From: Gnetum montanum
Taxonomy: Eukaryota; Streptophyta; Gnetopsida; Gnetales; Gnetaceae
NCBI GenBank assembly: GCA_015680685.1
Contig: MNCI01030241.1
Coordinates: 180,807 to 244,806 of the forward strand
Direction: 5' to 3'
Length of the DNA stretch: 64,000 nt
The notes below the pieces were generated by a model that had not been told where the DNA came from, made no database searches, and saw only the letters and a list, made by a program, of their open reading frames with translations. A program made the translations under genes and the position numbers. Shown here piece after piece: positions 55,330 through 64,000 of this stretch. Positions within the stretch are counted from its first letter, which is position 1, and each line of letters starts with the position of its first letter.

Positions 55330-56230
55330 CATATGCTTGAGTTTATGCCAAGAACAACCCCTTCCCAACAATGCCCATATAGACTGACAAAACTAGAGTT
55401 GAAAGAGTTTAAAAAGTAACTACAAAGTCTAGTGTGAATTGATTTAAGTCCTAGTATGGATCATGTATTGTTTGCAAAAAAAGATGAGACTCTGAGGTTA
55501 TGTTGCGACTACAAGCTGCTCAACAAATACACCATAAAGATCATATATCCACTTTCTTTGGTGTCTAATTTATTTGCTCAATTAGCTAGGGCTTGTGTAT
55601 TCTCTCAGCTAGACATTCACCAAGGATATTACCAAGTCTGCATTGTCAAAGGAGATGAGAAGAAGATTGTTTGCATAACAAGTTATGGGTCACATAAGTG
55701 GACAATGATACCCTTTGGTCTATGCAATGCCCCTCCAACCTTTTGCACATTGATAAAACAAGGTGTTTTGGCCATTCTTGGATGAGTTTGAAATTGTGTA
55801 CTTGGATGACATCTTAGTAGACTCCCATTCCATGGAAAAACACCTACAACATTTGGAGTGAGTGTTTTTTGAAGTTGCAAGGGAACAAGTTATATGTCAA
55901 ACAAGAGAAGTGTGCGTTTGGGAAGTCAAAGGTGAAGTTTTTGGGACATATCATTGGAGAAGAAAAGGTGCAGCCAATTCTAAAGAAGATTGAGGCAATT
56001 GTGATTTGGCTTATTCCTACATATGTTCACAAAGTAAGATGATTCATGGGGTTGATGAGTTACTATCAAAGGTTTGATAGGAAATTTTTTGGAGTCTCAG
56101 CAATACTTACAAATTTGCAAAAGAAGATTGTCACTTGGTGTTGGGATGAGAAATGTCAGTGGACATCTGATAGAATCAAGTCAGTGCTCACAACTCAACC
56201 TGTGTTAGCTTTACTAGATTTTTGAAGATC
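55330..56230 (+). pseudogene. Reverse transcriptase of the chromovirus
   Basis: A 109-codon open frame (55456-55785) reads VLFAKKDETLRLCCDYKLLN, then TIKIIYPLSLVSNLFAQLA, FSQLDIHQGYYQV and MIPFGLCNAPPTF. After a frameshift the catalytic box VYLDDILVDSHS follows at about 55796-55830. Then come AFGKSKVKFLGHIIGEEKVQ and FMGLMSYYQRFDRKFFGVS. This is a standard Ty3/gypsy RT of the chromovirus type (YLDDIL instead of the FMDDF of the Tat elements). The catalytic Asp pair is intact but the gene is broken. Confidence 0.88.
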
Positions 56231-56600
56231 CTTCAAGGTACACACAAATGCTTCAAAGGAGGCAAATGGGAGAATTCTTTTGCAAGAGGGCTACTGAATG
56301 GCATTTGAGTCTAAAAAATTGAATCAAGTAGAAAAGTTGTGGCTTGTTCATGAAAAGGAAACATTTGTCATTGTCCACTGCCTTTGAACTTGGCACCAAT
56401 ATCTCATAAGTCATCTTGTGGTGGTGAAGATTGATAACACTACCACAAGCTACTTGCTCACACAAACAAAGTTGAAGCCAAAGAAAGCACAATGGTTGCT
56501 TCCGTTGCAAGAATTTAATCTTTAGTTTGTTTACTGGTCAAGCATGGAGAACGCAGTAGCAAATACATTGAGCAAATGCTCCCACTTGTGTGCAATATAA
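56231..56600 (+). pseudogene. RNase H of the chromovirus
   Basis: The plus strand reads FKVHTNASKEANGRILLQEG, then AFESKKLNQVEKLW, VHEKETFVIVHCL, TWHQYLISHLVVVK, TNTTT-like and YLLTQTKLKPKKAQW, then AVANTLSKC. The order and motifs fit RNase H. The first catalytic Asp (normally T-D-A-S) is Asn. Confidence 0.78.
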
Positions 56601-56719
56601 GTGATTGGTATGCCAGGTTCCTCTTGGATAGCTTCTGATGGGAATATAAGGGAGAAAATACATGAAAGGTTGAGGCAAGACCGGCATGGCTCTTTTTTGA
56701 AGAGGTGATATGTCAAGCT

Positions 56720-58030
56720 ATCATGGAGCTGATGGATTGTTGATATTATTGGTGAATGTCATAGCATCATATGGACTAGACATCCAGGATATAGGCAAAT
56801 GTTGGCTTTAGTGGAGAGGATTTTTTATTGGCTAAATATGGGCATGTATGTAGCTAATTTTCTGAAATGTTGTTTGGTATGCCAGCAAACAAAAGTTCAA
56901 ATGAAAAGATCGGGGAATTCCTACACCCCTTGGAAATTGCAAATCTTCCTTGGGTCCCAATTTCAATGGATTTCATTATTGGGCTCCCTTCAGTCCAAAG
57001 ATTGTCAAGTATTTTGGTAGTAGTTGATAAATTTTCAAAGTATGTGGTCTTCATTTTATGTCCAACACCTTGCACAGCCAAGGATACTACATTTTGTTTT
57101 TCAATCATGTAGCTCAGTACTTTGGGCTGCCTACAAGCATTGTTAGATCGGGATTCTCATTTTACCGGTTCTTTTTGGCAAAAATTGTTCAGTATGTTGG
57201 GGACTCAGTTTAATATATCAGCAAGTTATCATCCTCAAACAGATGGCCAAACTGACAAAGTGAAAACAGTTTTGAAATAATATTTGTGCCATTTTATTTG
57301 GTTTGATCAGATTAACTGAGTGGAGTTGATTAGGGTAGCATAGTTCAGTTATAACTTGCATAAGTCGTTTGGTACAAGGTTCTCTTCAGCTAAATTGGCC
57401 TTGTGAAGGCAACCAACTACTCAATTGTTGGAAACCTCCCCCCAGGTCAAAACTTCTTAGCAGATGAATTTATGATGGCTTGGACTAAATGTATTTGGGT
57501 AGCAAAGTTGTATTTGAAAAAAAGCTATGCAACATATGCAAACGTATGTAAATAATACGTAGATTATAGTTCTAAGTGGATGATTGGGTTCACTTGAAAA
57601 TGGATTATGTTGGTCAATTTCAACCAAAGAGAGAGGTAAGTCAAAAGTTTCTAAGGAGGTATGATAGCCCTTTCAATGTATTGGCCTGCATAAATCAAAC
57701 TACTTCCAAGATTTAGTTGCCTACCTATGTGTCAAAAGTACATCCAAATTTTCATGTCAATATGTTGAATTCTTTTAATCTGAGAGTTGTCAAACTGAAG
57801 AAGTTGCATTTAAGGGGACCGCCAAATATTAAGGTCCTTTAAAGTCAGTGAATTTCTTATATCAGAAATTTCTGTACACTTAGCTGCAGACCAAATTATA
57901 AGATTGAGTTCCTGGTACATTGGCAGGGCACATCTTCTACGAAAGACACTTGGAATGAATGGCATTATCTCAAACAGAAGAAAACATTGATACAACAGTT
58001 TTGTGCCCAAAATGAGATTGAGTTGCCTTC
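56720..58030 (+). pseudogene. Integrase with C-terminal chromodomain
   Basis: The zinc-binding region begins near 56770 (RHPGYRQMLALVERIFYWLN, then CCLVCQQTK). The catalytic core reads SMDFIIGLPSVQRLSSILVV, then DKFSKYVVF, LDRDSHFTGSFWQKL (57146-57190) and SASYHPQTDGQTDKVKTVLK. The position usually held by the catalytic Glu is Asp in QTDKV. At 57885-58010 the frame CRPNYKIEFLVHWQGTSSTK, then TWNEWHYLKQ and IQQFC, is a chromodomain (Y-x-V-x-W-x-G ... T-W-E). In chromoviruses the chromodomain steers integration to marked chromatin. Frameshifts separate the parts. Confidence 0.85.
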
Positions 58031-58765
58031 ATGGCTCATGGAAATGTGATGATCATTATGTTGTCACTTATTTAATGATAAAATGTCACCAGCTCTATGC
58101 TATCACTTGGAGCGTCAAAGTAATTGCTTGCAAATAAAAGGGAGAATGTAAAGGCAGGCTAAAAGGTGAGTGGATCCAAGAACGGACCACCTTGGAAGGG
58201 TGAAGCATTCAATATCTCCAAACCTCTCACCCTTAGATGCAAGCTATAATTTTATCATCAAAATCATGATAGATGCTAACAAAAATAATAGTTGCACCTG
58301 TGAAGACATCATCAATGCTATGAGCCCAGATCCTTGCAACTACTAGTAGGCACAAGGAAAAAGGATGGAATTCCCCAAGGAACGTAGCAGTCACCCCTTG
58401 ATGCAAAAGATCAACTCTATGTCTTCAAGTAACAACAAGAGGTAAGGGAACAATCCCCATTTAGACAATCAAAGTTAATAGCTCTAGGTGGAAAGTTGGT
58501 TCCACTTGCATGAAAAAGGGCAAGCATCAATCTTACTTGACCTAGGTTGTGTGAGCTTCTCTAAGTATCACATAGATACCAAGTTGAATTTAACTTTCAT
58601 GCTTTACAGATGTTAACCCTAACCATCAGACCTTCTTGGGTCCAAACAATCAAATAAGCTTTGAGTTGTTCAATACCCTTAACACCCACATGATTCTCCA
58701 CATTTGGAAGTTCAATTGAATCCAACACAACTCCAAAAATATTACTTCTTTCAAGCAAGGAAGAA
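58031..58765 (+). other. 3' UTR and purine tract of the chromovirus
   Basis: About 0.7 kb follows the chromodomain, without coding signals. It is partly conserved with the gag-only element (for example TTCCCCCAAGG with CCCCTTG, and CCTAGGTTG-GTGAGC). It ends in CAAGCAAGGAAGAA at 58752-58765, directly before the 3' LTR; the related element has CAAGCAAGGGAGAG there. Confidence 0.7.
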
Positions 58766-59299
58766 TGGAAGAGAAAATGCCATGTTGGTGGGTCAAAGGC
58801 TACTACTTTCCAAAACAAGAGTCAAACGGGGCATAGAGATCCAACTTAGGTCCCATGCTATTTTAACCATCACACCCATTTGAGAACTACATAGCATTGA
58901 TTCCTTGCATACTACATTGGAAGGGTATGTATGCAACTAGGGCTAAGGCTTTTAATGCAGACACCTTCCATCCTATACAAAAAAGGGCATAAGGGCTAGC
59001 TGCACATAGTGCAGTCCATTAGGGGCACATACTAGCTAGTTCAAGTTGGTCTATATCACTATGTACATTGTTGGTCTATTGTTCTTGTGTGTGTTGTTAT
59101 TGTTGCCTTCGCTCTATCATGTTTCTCTCCTACATAGTTCCTTTGCTTCTAATCATTTGGACCAACTTGTGTTATGTGGCCTTCTGATGTGCTTGTAGGT
59201 TCCTATAACCATTGAGCCATAGTTCACCCTTGAGTCTACCCTTGGTCTAAGGGACTCCAGTCGGTGCCATATAATGCTCATTCAGACAATGTCATAACA
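58766..59299 (+). repeat. 3' LTR of the chromovirus
   Basis: 534 bp from TGGAAGAGAAAATGCC to GTCATAACA, alignable with the 5' LTR end to end. Divergence is clear, so the insertion is old. Confidence 0.9.
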
Positions 59300-60413
59300 C
59301 ATTCAATGCACAATTGATAGAATTCCCAATAGAACACCTGAAGGTATGACTTCTTGACAAATTGTTTCACTAATCAAGAAGCAGTTGAAAGCTTATAGGA
59401 CTTCATTTTTTCTTCATGAAAGCAATCAAGCTTCGCCAGCCCATCTATCTCTCCCCCTTTTTCTTGCAAATCATTAGAACAACAAATTCATCATAACAGT
59501 GAAGACTAGTGCTGGCCTTGTAGCACTGACATCATAGGGCAAATCTCTTACTAAGTGGTGAGGAACTCTTGCAGGATTATCTATTCTTGAAATGACAACT
59601 TCAAAGGTCTAGGAAGCCAAACCCTAACCCTAATAGCAATGGAACATCTCAAATGGAGAATCTGAAACAAACTAAATAAGGGGCAAAAATGTTTTCACTC
59701 CAAATCAATGGCTAGGAGGATCATACATCAAGGGAGGAGATGAAGCAAGGATTGGGTCTCATGATAGAGCAAGAATGGAATCAAGCAATAGAAAAGGGTT
59801 TCCATGCAAAGACAAAAGGAAGCAGCTAGAGAAGAAGCCCTTGAAAAACATTTGGGAAAGTTATCCCTATCACTTAGCACTCCAAAAGGAAACAAGGCTA
59901 GGAAGAAATTAGCCAGTAAAACCTTAAAACAAGTTAACACGTCATCTCCTATTCCCCTTTACTACACCCTCCACATCCACCATCATCATAACCTCCTCCT
60001 TTGGTCATAAGTGGCCATCACAATTTCACACACCCTCCCCTTCAACTCCTTGCAATCTCTAGCCCTACCTTTTTTGTTTGTTTTTGAACAAGTAAAATAA
60101 TTATTAATGAAATAAGATTTGAAGTACAAAGAGCAAGATATTGTAATATTAAAGGTGAATCAAGACACATTATCAAAGTCCCACTGCATAAGCTATTAAA
60201 CATGATGATAGTCATGATACAATATATATATATATATCAAACAAGGTACCAACCCACTCCTAACCTCAAAAATAAAAAGTATGATCCTCAACCCTGCCTC
60301 AATCATCATATTGGGAAACCTTGCCGCCAAGACATCCTCGTGGATTGGATAATATGCTAAAAATGAAAAGAGATATTACTCCATAGTGCATTCAAGATAC
60401 TTAAGGATGCATG
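59300..60413. other. Spacer between the two plus-strand elements
   Basis: AT-rich, with a (TA)n run at 60222-60237. A plus-strand frame at 59804-60010 has a Lys/Glu/Ala-rich start (KEAAREEALEKHLGKLSLSL) that looks gag-like in composition, but no domain can be named. Confidence 0.4.
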
Positions 60414-60947
60414 TGTAAAAAAACATGCCTTCTTGGTGAATCAAAAGTTGTTTCCCTCTAGAACAAGGGCCGGAGAAGCGTGGAGATCCTAATGGGTTCC
60501 ATACTATCACAATGATTACCAAAGAACTACATTGGCTTTGATTCCTTTGGGTACCTTGTCACAAGAATATATAAGCTTGCGGAGGAGCTTCGGCTTTGAA
60601 GCTCGAGCCACCACCCTTCTCTTCAAGAGCAGGGTTTAAGGCTAGAGACGTTAGAGTAGGAACATGTCTTAGCTCTCGTAGGAGAATAGTGTTTCTTGTG
60701 GTTGTGTATGCTTGTTGTCGTCACATGTGTGTGTGTGTTGTATTGATCATGTCGCTTATATGATTTCATGTAACATACTCAATACGCTCCTAACCCATGT
60801 ACTAACAAGTGATGTACACTTATGTTGTGCGTGCAGGTGTTGTGACTGTTGAGGCGTAGTCCATCTTGGGTCCACTCTAGGTTGTTTGGCTAATCTTGGA
60901 CTCAAGGGTGGTGTTGAATGGTGCTTCACTAGAGCAATGTCGTTACA
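60414..60947 (+). repeat. 5' LTR of the gag-only element
   Basis: It starts TGTAAAAAAACATGCC, homologous to the 3' LTR start TGTACGAAAACATGCC at 63594, and ends CGTTACA. The length (534 bp) equals that of the chromovirus LTRs, and the sequence is related (CATGCC-TTGGTG, GATTCCTTTG, GTTGAGGCGTAGTCCA). Confidence 0.85.
60567..60574 (+). promoter_or_regulatory. TATA box in the gag-only element LTR
   Basis: ATATATAA lies within GAATATATAAGC, about 155 bp into the LTR. It is the best core-promoter candidate. The corresponding position in the chromovirus LTRs is decayed. Confidence 0.5.
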
Positions 60948-60949
60948 CT

Positions 60950-60965
60950 TCGTATCAAATCCAGG
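60950..60965 (+). other. Decayed primer-binding site of the gag-only element
   Basis: TCGTATCAAATCCAGG follows the LTR by two bases. It is alignable with TGGTATCAGAACC..., the initiator tRNA-Met site, with three changes. Confidence 0.65.
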
Positions 60966-61043
60966 TTTGTGGTTCAACGTTGGTGCTGATTATGGGTACA
61001 TAGTTTGTGATTGTGATTCATTGTTCGTGACTCGTATGCTACC

Positions 61044-62708
61044 ATGGCGTACAAAAAGAAGAGCAAAGGGAGCTGAAATCTTAAAAACACTCCTCCTGGT
61101 CCCAATCCTCATCATGGACTAGTGGGAGATGCTAGTCGAAGTAGTTGTGTTCATGAGGATGTGCACAATGATGCAAATGTGTACAAGGATGTACACAAAA
61201 AGGAGGATATTGAGATGGCTCATGAGAGGAATATTGATGAATCACCTAAAAAGATGCAAGAACTATGGAGCCATTTTTTATAAGTAAATAGCATCATCAT
61301 GCATAGTCTACCTATAACTGAGAAAGCTCATATGATCCAAGAGCTAGTGGGTCCAATGAAAGTTCCTTTTCTTCCAAAGTTGGGCTCTAGCAAAAAACAC
61401 AAACTTGCCCTAACTAAAAATTTTGTGCTAAGAAACTGGGTGGTGAGACTTGGAGACATTGTTGATGATCTCTAGCTTGCCAACCAAGAGCTCCAAGATG
61501 AAAATCAGGAGCTAAGATCATTGCTAGAAACTCAATAGGCTTTGTATGAAAGCCAACAGAATAAGATTGAGGCCTTCAAAAAGAAATTAGATGAGGAGAT
61601 TGGGATTGTGAAAGATCAACTAACTGTGCAAGCTAGGGCACTAGCATCAGGGCCAAGTCAATCAGTTTCCAAGTTTTGAGCTAAGGAACCAAAAATCTAT
61701 GAGGGCAACAAGGATGATACTGGGATAGATACTCTTCTATTTGAAACAAAAGAGCTTTTAGAGATGCATGAATGTGCCACCAAAAGACAAGCTCATGTTG
61801 CTGCATAATTCTTGGGTAGAATAGCAAAAACTTGGTGGCTCAGCATGCTTCAAGAAGAAAGGTTTGGGACCGGCAGATCTATCAAAACATGGGACTAGTT
61901 TAAGAAGGCTTTGATTGAGAACTTTCATCCAGGCAATTCCATTGACAAACCCTAGGCAAGGTTAAGGAAGATTCAACACACAGAAGATTGGGAGAGCTAT
62001 ATTTGGGAATACCAAAACATCATCAAACAAATCCTAAAAATTGGTAAAGACACCAAGTACAAATGTTTCTCAATGGCCTCAAACCCTAGGTCTAGCATGA
62101 GCTCAAAACTCACAAAATCACAGGATTCAGGGAGGCCATCCAAGTTGTGATCACTTTGTCTAATTACAAGGTGGGAAAGAAGGATCAGGATGCAATGGAG
62201 CAACTGCTCAAGAGCAAGAAAGAAAGTAATAAATCTTGGAGAGGTGATGGACTCTTATGTTGAGCCAACCCCAAGTAAACAAAACTCATCTTGGGGGCAT
62301 GGGAAACGTCAAGCTTCCCAAGAATAGCAGGGGTTGTGGGACAAACGACTACGTTTCATAGGGTTCTCTCAATATTCTCCAAGGCATCCAAGCTTGAAAT
62401 GCTACATCTGTGGTGGAAGGCATTATGCATGGGCATGCTCACAAAACCCTCAAATTAGAAATGGTGATACTAGACCAGATAAGAACCAAAGGTTGAATGC
62501 GATTAAGCATCAACCTCATGATCCCTTGATGATCTCTAACGATGATGAACAAGAGCAAGATACAGAAGTTTTGAACTCTTTCCGGAGTGTCCATGAGGGC
62601 CTAGTCACCTTAGCACAAGGTGGTGAATCTGGTAATCAAACAAAGCAGCAAGTGCCAAGAGGATCAGAGCATGATCAATGTGATGTGAGTGCCTCCTTCT
62701 TGAATTGA
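61044..62708 (+). pseudogene. gag with coiled coil and CCHC-type zinc knuckle
   Basis: The ATG at 61044 opens MAYKKKSKGS. The same frame continues through stops to a coiled coil near 61470-61640 (LANQELQDENQELRSLLETQ, then YESQQNKIEAFKKKLDEEIG). The capsid core follows: AKEPKIYEGNKDDTGIDTLL, LGRIAKTWWLSMLQEE, FKKALIENFHPGNS and RLRKIQHTEDWESYIWEYQ. After a frameshift comes HELKTHKITGFREAIQ-like sequence. Frame returns at CYICGGRHYAWAC (62401-62440), a C-x2-C-x3-H-x4-C knuckle as in chromoviral gag. At least seven stops (five TAG) and two frameshifts kill it. The last 124 codons are open from 62334. Confidence 0.8.
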
Positions 62709-62793
62709 CTTTGGATGGAGTGTGGTCCACCTAGTGTGACAACCTCCTTTATGAGTTGATGTTAAGAAAAAGATGGTATATGTTCTTGCCTAT

Positions 62794-63090
62794 GTCTCTG
62801 AGTAGGGAGCGTAGGGTTCTGATTGTGTCTTCGAGTAGCAAGCGCAAGTTTCTGACTTTGTCTTCAAGTAGAAAGCATTGTATTTGGCTACGTCTTTGAG
62901 CAAGAAGCATAGTGGTGGTAAGGCAACTTCGAGTAGGAAGCGTTGGATTTGAGAAGGCATCTTCAACGAGGAAGTGTTGGATTGGACTGTATCTTCAAGT
63001 AGGAAGCCCAAGATTGTGACTATGTCTTTGAGTAGGAAGTGTAGTATTGCGAAGGCATCTTTGAGCAAGAGGCATTGGATTTGGGGGATG
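62794..63090 (+). repeat. Nine-unit minisatellite of about 32-36 bp
   Basis: Degenerate units each start with a GTCTTTGAGTAGGAAGCG-like module: 62794, about 62827, 62860, 62892, then every 32-36 bp to 63090. It lies exactly where protease-pol would be in a complete element. The minus-strand open frame over it (repeating FLLKD) is a by-product. Confidence 0.85.
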
Positions 63091-63593
63091 TCACAATGAG
63101 GCTAGCCCCAAGATCCCTGCACATGCTAGTGAAAGGCTATTACTAGGTATGGGAAGTGGTTCCCCCAAGGTATGTGTAGCATCCCCTTGGTTGTAGGAGG
63201 ACTGACTCTACTTTCTCATTTTACAACCATAAGTAGAGGATTGGTTCGCATGTAAAGCAAACCTTGCTCCAAATAGAAATGTTGGTACAATTTGCATAAA
63301 AAAGGATAAGCCTTTTCTTCCTTAACCTAGGTTGCGTGAGCATCTCTAAGCCTTGGTTGGATGTCAAGTTGAGTTCAACACTTGCGCTTTATGGTGAATT
63401 AGATGTCAAGTTGAGTTCAACACTTGTGCTTTATGGTGGATGACCCTAGCCATTGAACCTTCTTGTCTACAATTATCACATGGGTTTTGTGCTATTCAAT
63501 ACCCTCGATATCCATGGTGCTCTCCACATTTGAAGGTGCATACGGACAAAGACTTAAGCTCCGAGGATGTCACTTCTTTCAAGCAAGGGAGAG
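63091..63593 (+). other. 3' UTR and purine tract of the gag-only element
   Basis: It aligns with 58300-58765 of the chromovirus. It includes a 42-bp tandem duplication (63361-63402 and 63403-63444, ATGTCAAGTTGAGTTCAACA units) absent from the chromovirus. It ends AAGCAAGGGAGAG at 63581-63593, directly before the LTR start. Confidence 0.7.
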
Positions 63594-63744
63594 TGTACGA
63601 AAACATGCCTTGTTGGTGGATTGAAGGTTATTTCCGTCTAGAACGAGGGCCGAAGGACCATGGAGATCCTAACTGGTCCCATGTTATCACAACCATCACT
63701 AAAGAACTACAATGGCCTTGATTCCTTTGTATACTTTGTCACAA
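63594..63744 (+). repeat. Truncated 3' LTR of the gag-only element
   Basis: It matches the first about 150 bp of the 5' LTR (60414-60565) up to TTGTCACAA, then switches abruptly to Tat-type LTR sequence. The rest of the LTR is lost. Confidence 0.82.
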
Positions 63745-63837
63745 TTGACGAACCGCAATATCGTGTACACAATACCACGTTTGCCGAAATTATTCCAGAG
63801 TTAGAATAATTTCCATGTGCCCTCAGTAGGAGTCTTA
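63745..63837 (+). repeat. Scrap of Tat-like LTR (U3 to R region)
   Basis: CGCAATATCGTGTACAC resembles the palindrome area of the solo LTR. 63799-63834 (AGTTAGAATAATTTCCATGT and on to GTAGGAGTC) is nearly identical to 7123-7158. The TATA region between them is missing, so it carries an internal deletion. Confidence 0.7.
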
Positions 63838-63838
63838 N

Positions 63839-64000
63839 CCTAAGATCTATTGGAATAATAGATTGGGTGTTTGGAAAAGTTACAAGGACGGTTTGTGTCC
63901 TGAAGATTTGAGAAGAATAGAAGGCAGATCAGCATTGTTGTGGAAGTAGGGTAAAAAGGGCCCGAACCACATAACTCTCTGTGTTCTTGTGCTATTTTTA
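63839..64000 (+). repeat. Copia-like LTR end
   Basis: The final stretch reads GGGCCCGAACCACATAACTC then TCTGTGTTCTTGTG, a pattern common at the R/U5 region of plant copia LTRs. It follows an ambiguous base at 63838 and runs off the window, so the assignment is tentative. Confidence 0.4.

Larger units (their letters stand above)
52688..59299 (+). mobile_element. Full-length chromovirus (Ty3/gypsy), inactive
   Basis: LTRs at 52688-53222 (535 bp) and 58766-59299 (534 bp) run from TGTAAGAGA/TGGAAGAGA to CATAACA. Between them lie a tRNA-iMet-type primer site, gag, protease, RT, RNase H, integrase with a C-terminal chromodomain, a 3' UTR of about 0.7 kb and a purine tract. The flanking 5-mers (CACTT and CATTC) match at only three positions. 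The plus-strand orientation is antisense to the SDR gene. All genes contain stops and frameshifts. It shares its LTR family with the gag-only element at 60414-63744. Confidence 0.88.
60414..63744 (+). mobile_element. Gag-only (non-autonomous) relative of the chromovirus
   Basis: The 5' LTR (60414-60947, 534 bp) is followed by a primer site, a gag pseudogene with zinc knuckle (61044-62708), a minisatellite (62794-63090), a 3' UTR shared with the chromovirus, a purine tract and a truncated 3' LTR (63594-63744). The internal region is only about 2.6 kb. No trace of protease, RT, RNase H or integrase was found. The arrangement matches what is described as terminal-repeat retrotransposons with GAG (TR-GAG). 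It would have depended on an autonomous element such as the one at 52688 for enzymes. A simple internal deletion is the alternative. Confidence 0.78.

Noticed and set aside
58147-58765. Possible LTR start at TGTAAAGGCAGG after GGGAGAA, which would make the chromovirus LTR about 1.15 kb
   Set aside because: The 5' LTRs of both plus-strand elements have no counterpart of this stretch. LTR pairs of 535/534 bp starting after the CAAGCAAGG purine tract fit all copies.
62790-63068. 92-codon minus-strand ORF with FLLKD repeats
   Set aside because: It is produced by the minisatellite whose period is near a multiple of three; no domain or start context.
1-64000. CRISPR arrays, bacterial operons, rRNA genes or intact tRNA genes
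   Set aside because: No regularly spaced identical repeats with unique spacers, no Shine-Dalgarno-linked gene clusters, no rRNA-like conserved blocks and no complete cloverleaf were seen.

Overview
This 64-kb window looks like nuclear DNA of a seed plant with a large, repeat-rich genome. A gymnosperm is the most likely source. The reasons are AT-rich sequence, plant-type LTR and non-LTR retroelements almost everywhere, all decayed by stops and frameshifts, and one conserved plant gene cut into tiny exons separated by introns of up to about 10.8 kb. The species is inferred, not shown. Nothing looks bacterial: there are no operons, CRISPR arrays or rRNA.

Layout. (1) 1-22045 is a nest of Tat-like (OTA branch) Ty3/gypsy elements, almost all on the minus strand. 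A host element with its 5' LTR at 21214-22045 is split in gag by a second, nearly complete copy of the same family (10455-20223, with both LTRs, primer-binding site, gag, protease, RT, RNase H and integrase). It is split again just before RT by a solo LTR (6942-7758) with a perfect 5-bp target duplication. A third gag fragment (430-2930) and an LTR fragment (1-425) lie further left. (2) 23690-50225 (minus strand) holds seven recognisable exons of one host gene, an NAD(P)-binding Rossmann-fold (atypical SDR, NDUFA9/Coq11-like) protein. All internal splice phases agree; the 5' end lies beyond the window. Its introns carry two RTE-clade LINE fragments (24661-26450, 30871-32340), two copies of an L1-like non-LTR family with an unusual downstream coiled-coil ORF (33211-34738 minus, 35340-38206 plus), a retroelement gag remnant, a tRNA-derived SINE-like sequence, a short dispersed repeat and several tandem arrays. 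(3) 52688-59299 (plus) is a full-length but dead chromovirus with 535/534-bp LTRs and a chromodomain. (4) 60414-63744 (plus) is a related element with the same LTR family. It encodes only gag; where pol should be there is a minisatellite. (5) 63745-64000 is a Tat-type LTR scrap, a single N, and a copia-like LTR end.

Functionally, the only likely expressed gene is the SDR gene. The rest is retroelement sediment in and around its introns. The most interesting signals are the coiled-coil ORF carried by the L1-like family, the GATATC palindrome cluster next to the TATA box of the Tat-like LTRs, the gag-only chromovirus derivative with a minisatellite, an integrase Asp-to-Asn change shared by two Tat-like copies, and a short dispersed repeat that begins with a hairpin.

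Coordinates of exons, LTRs, target duplications and tandem repeats were read base by base. Domain boundaries in the decayed elements are approximate.
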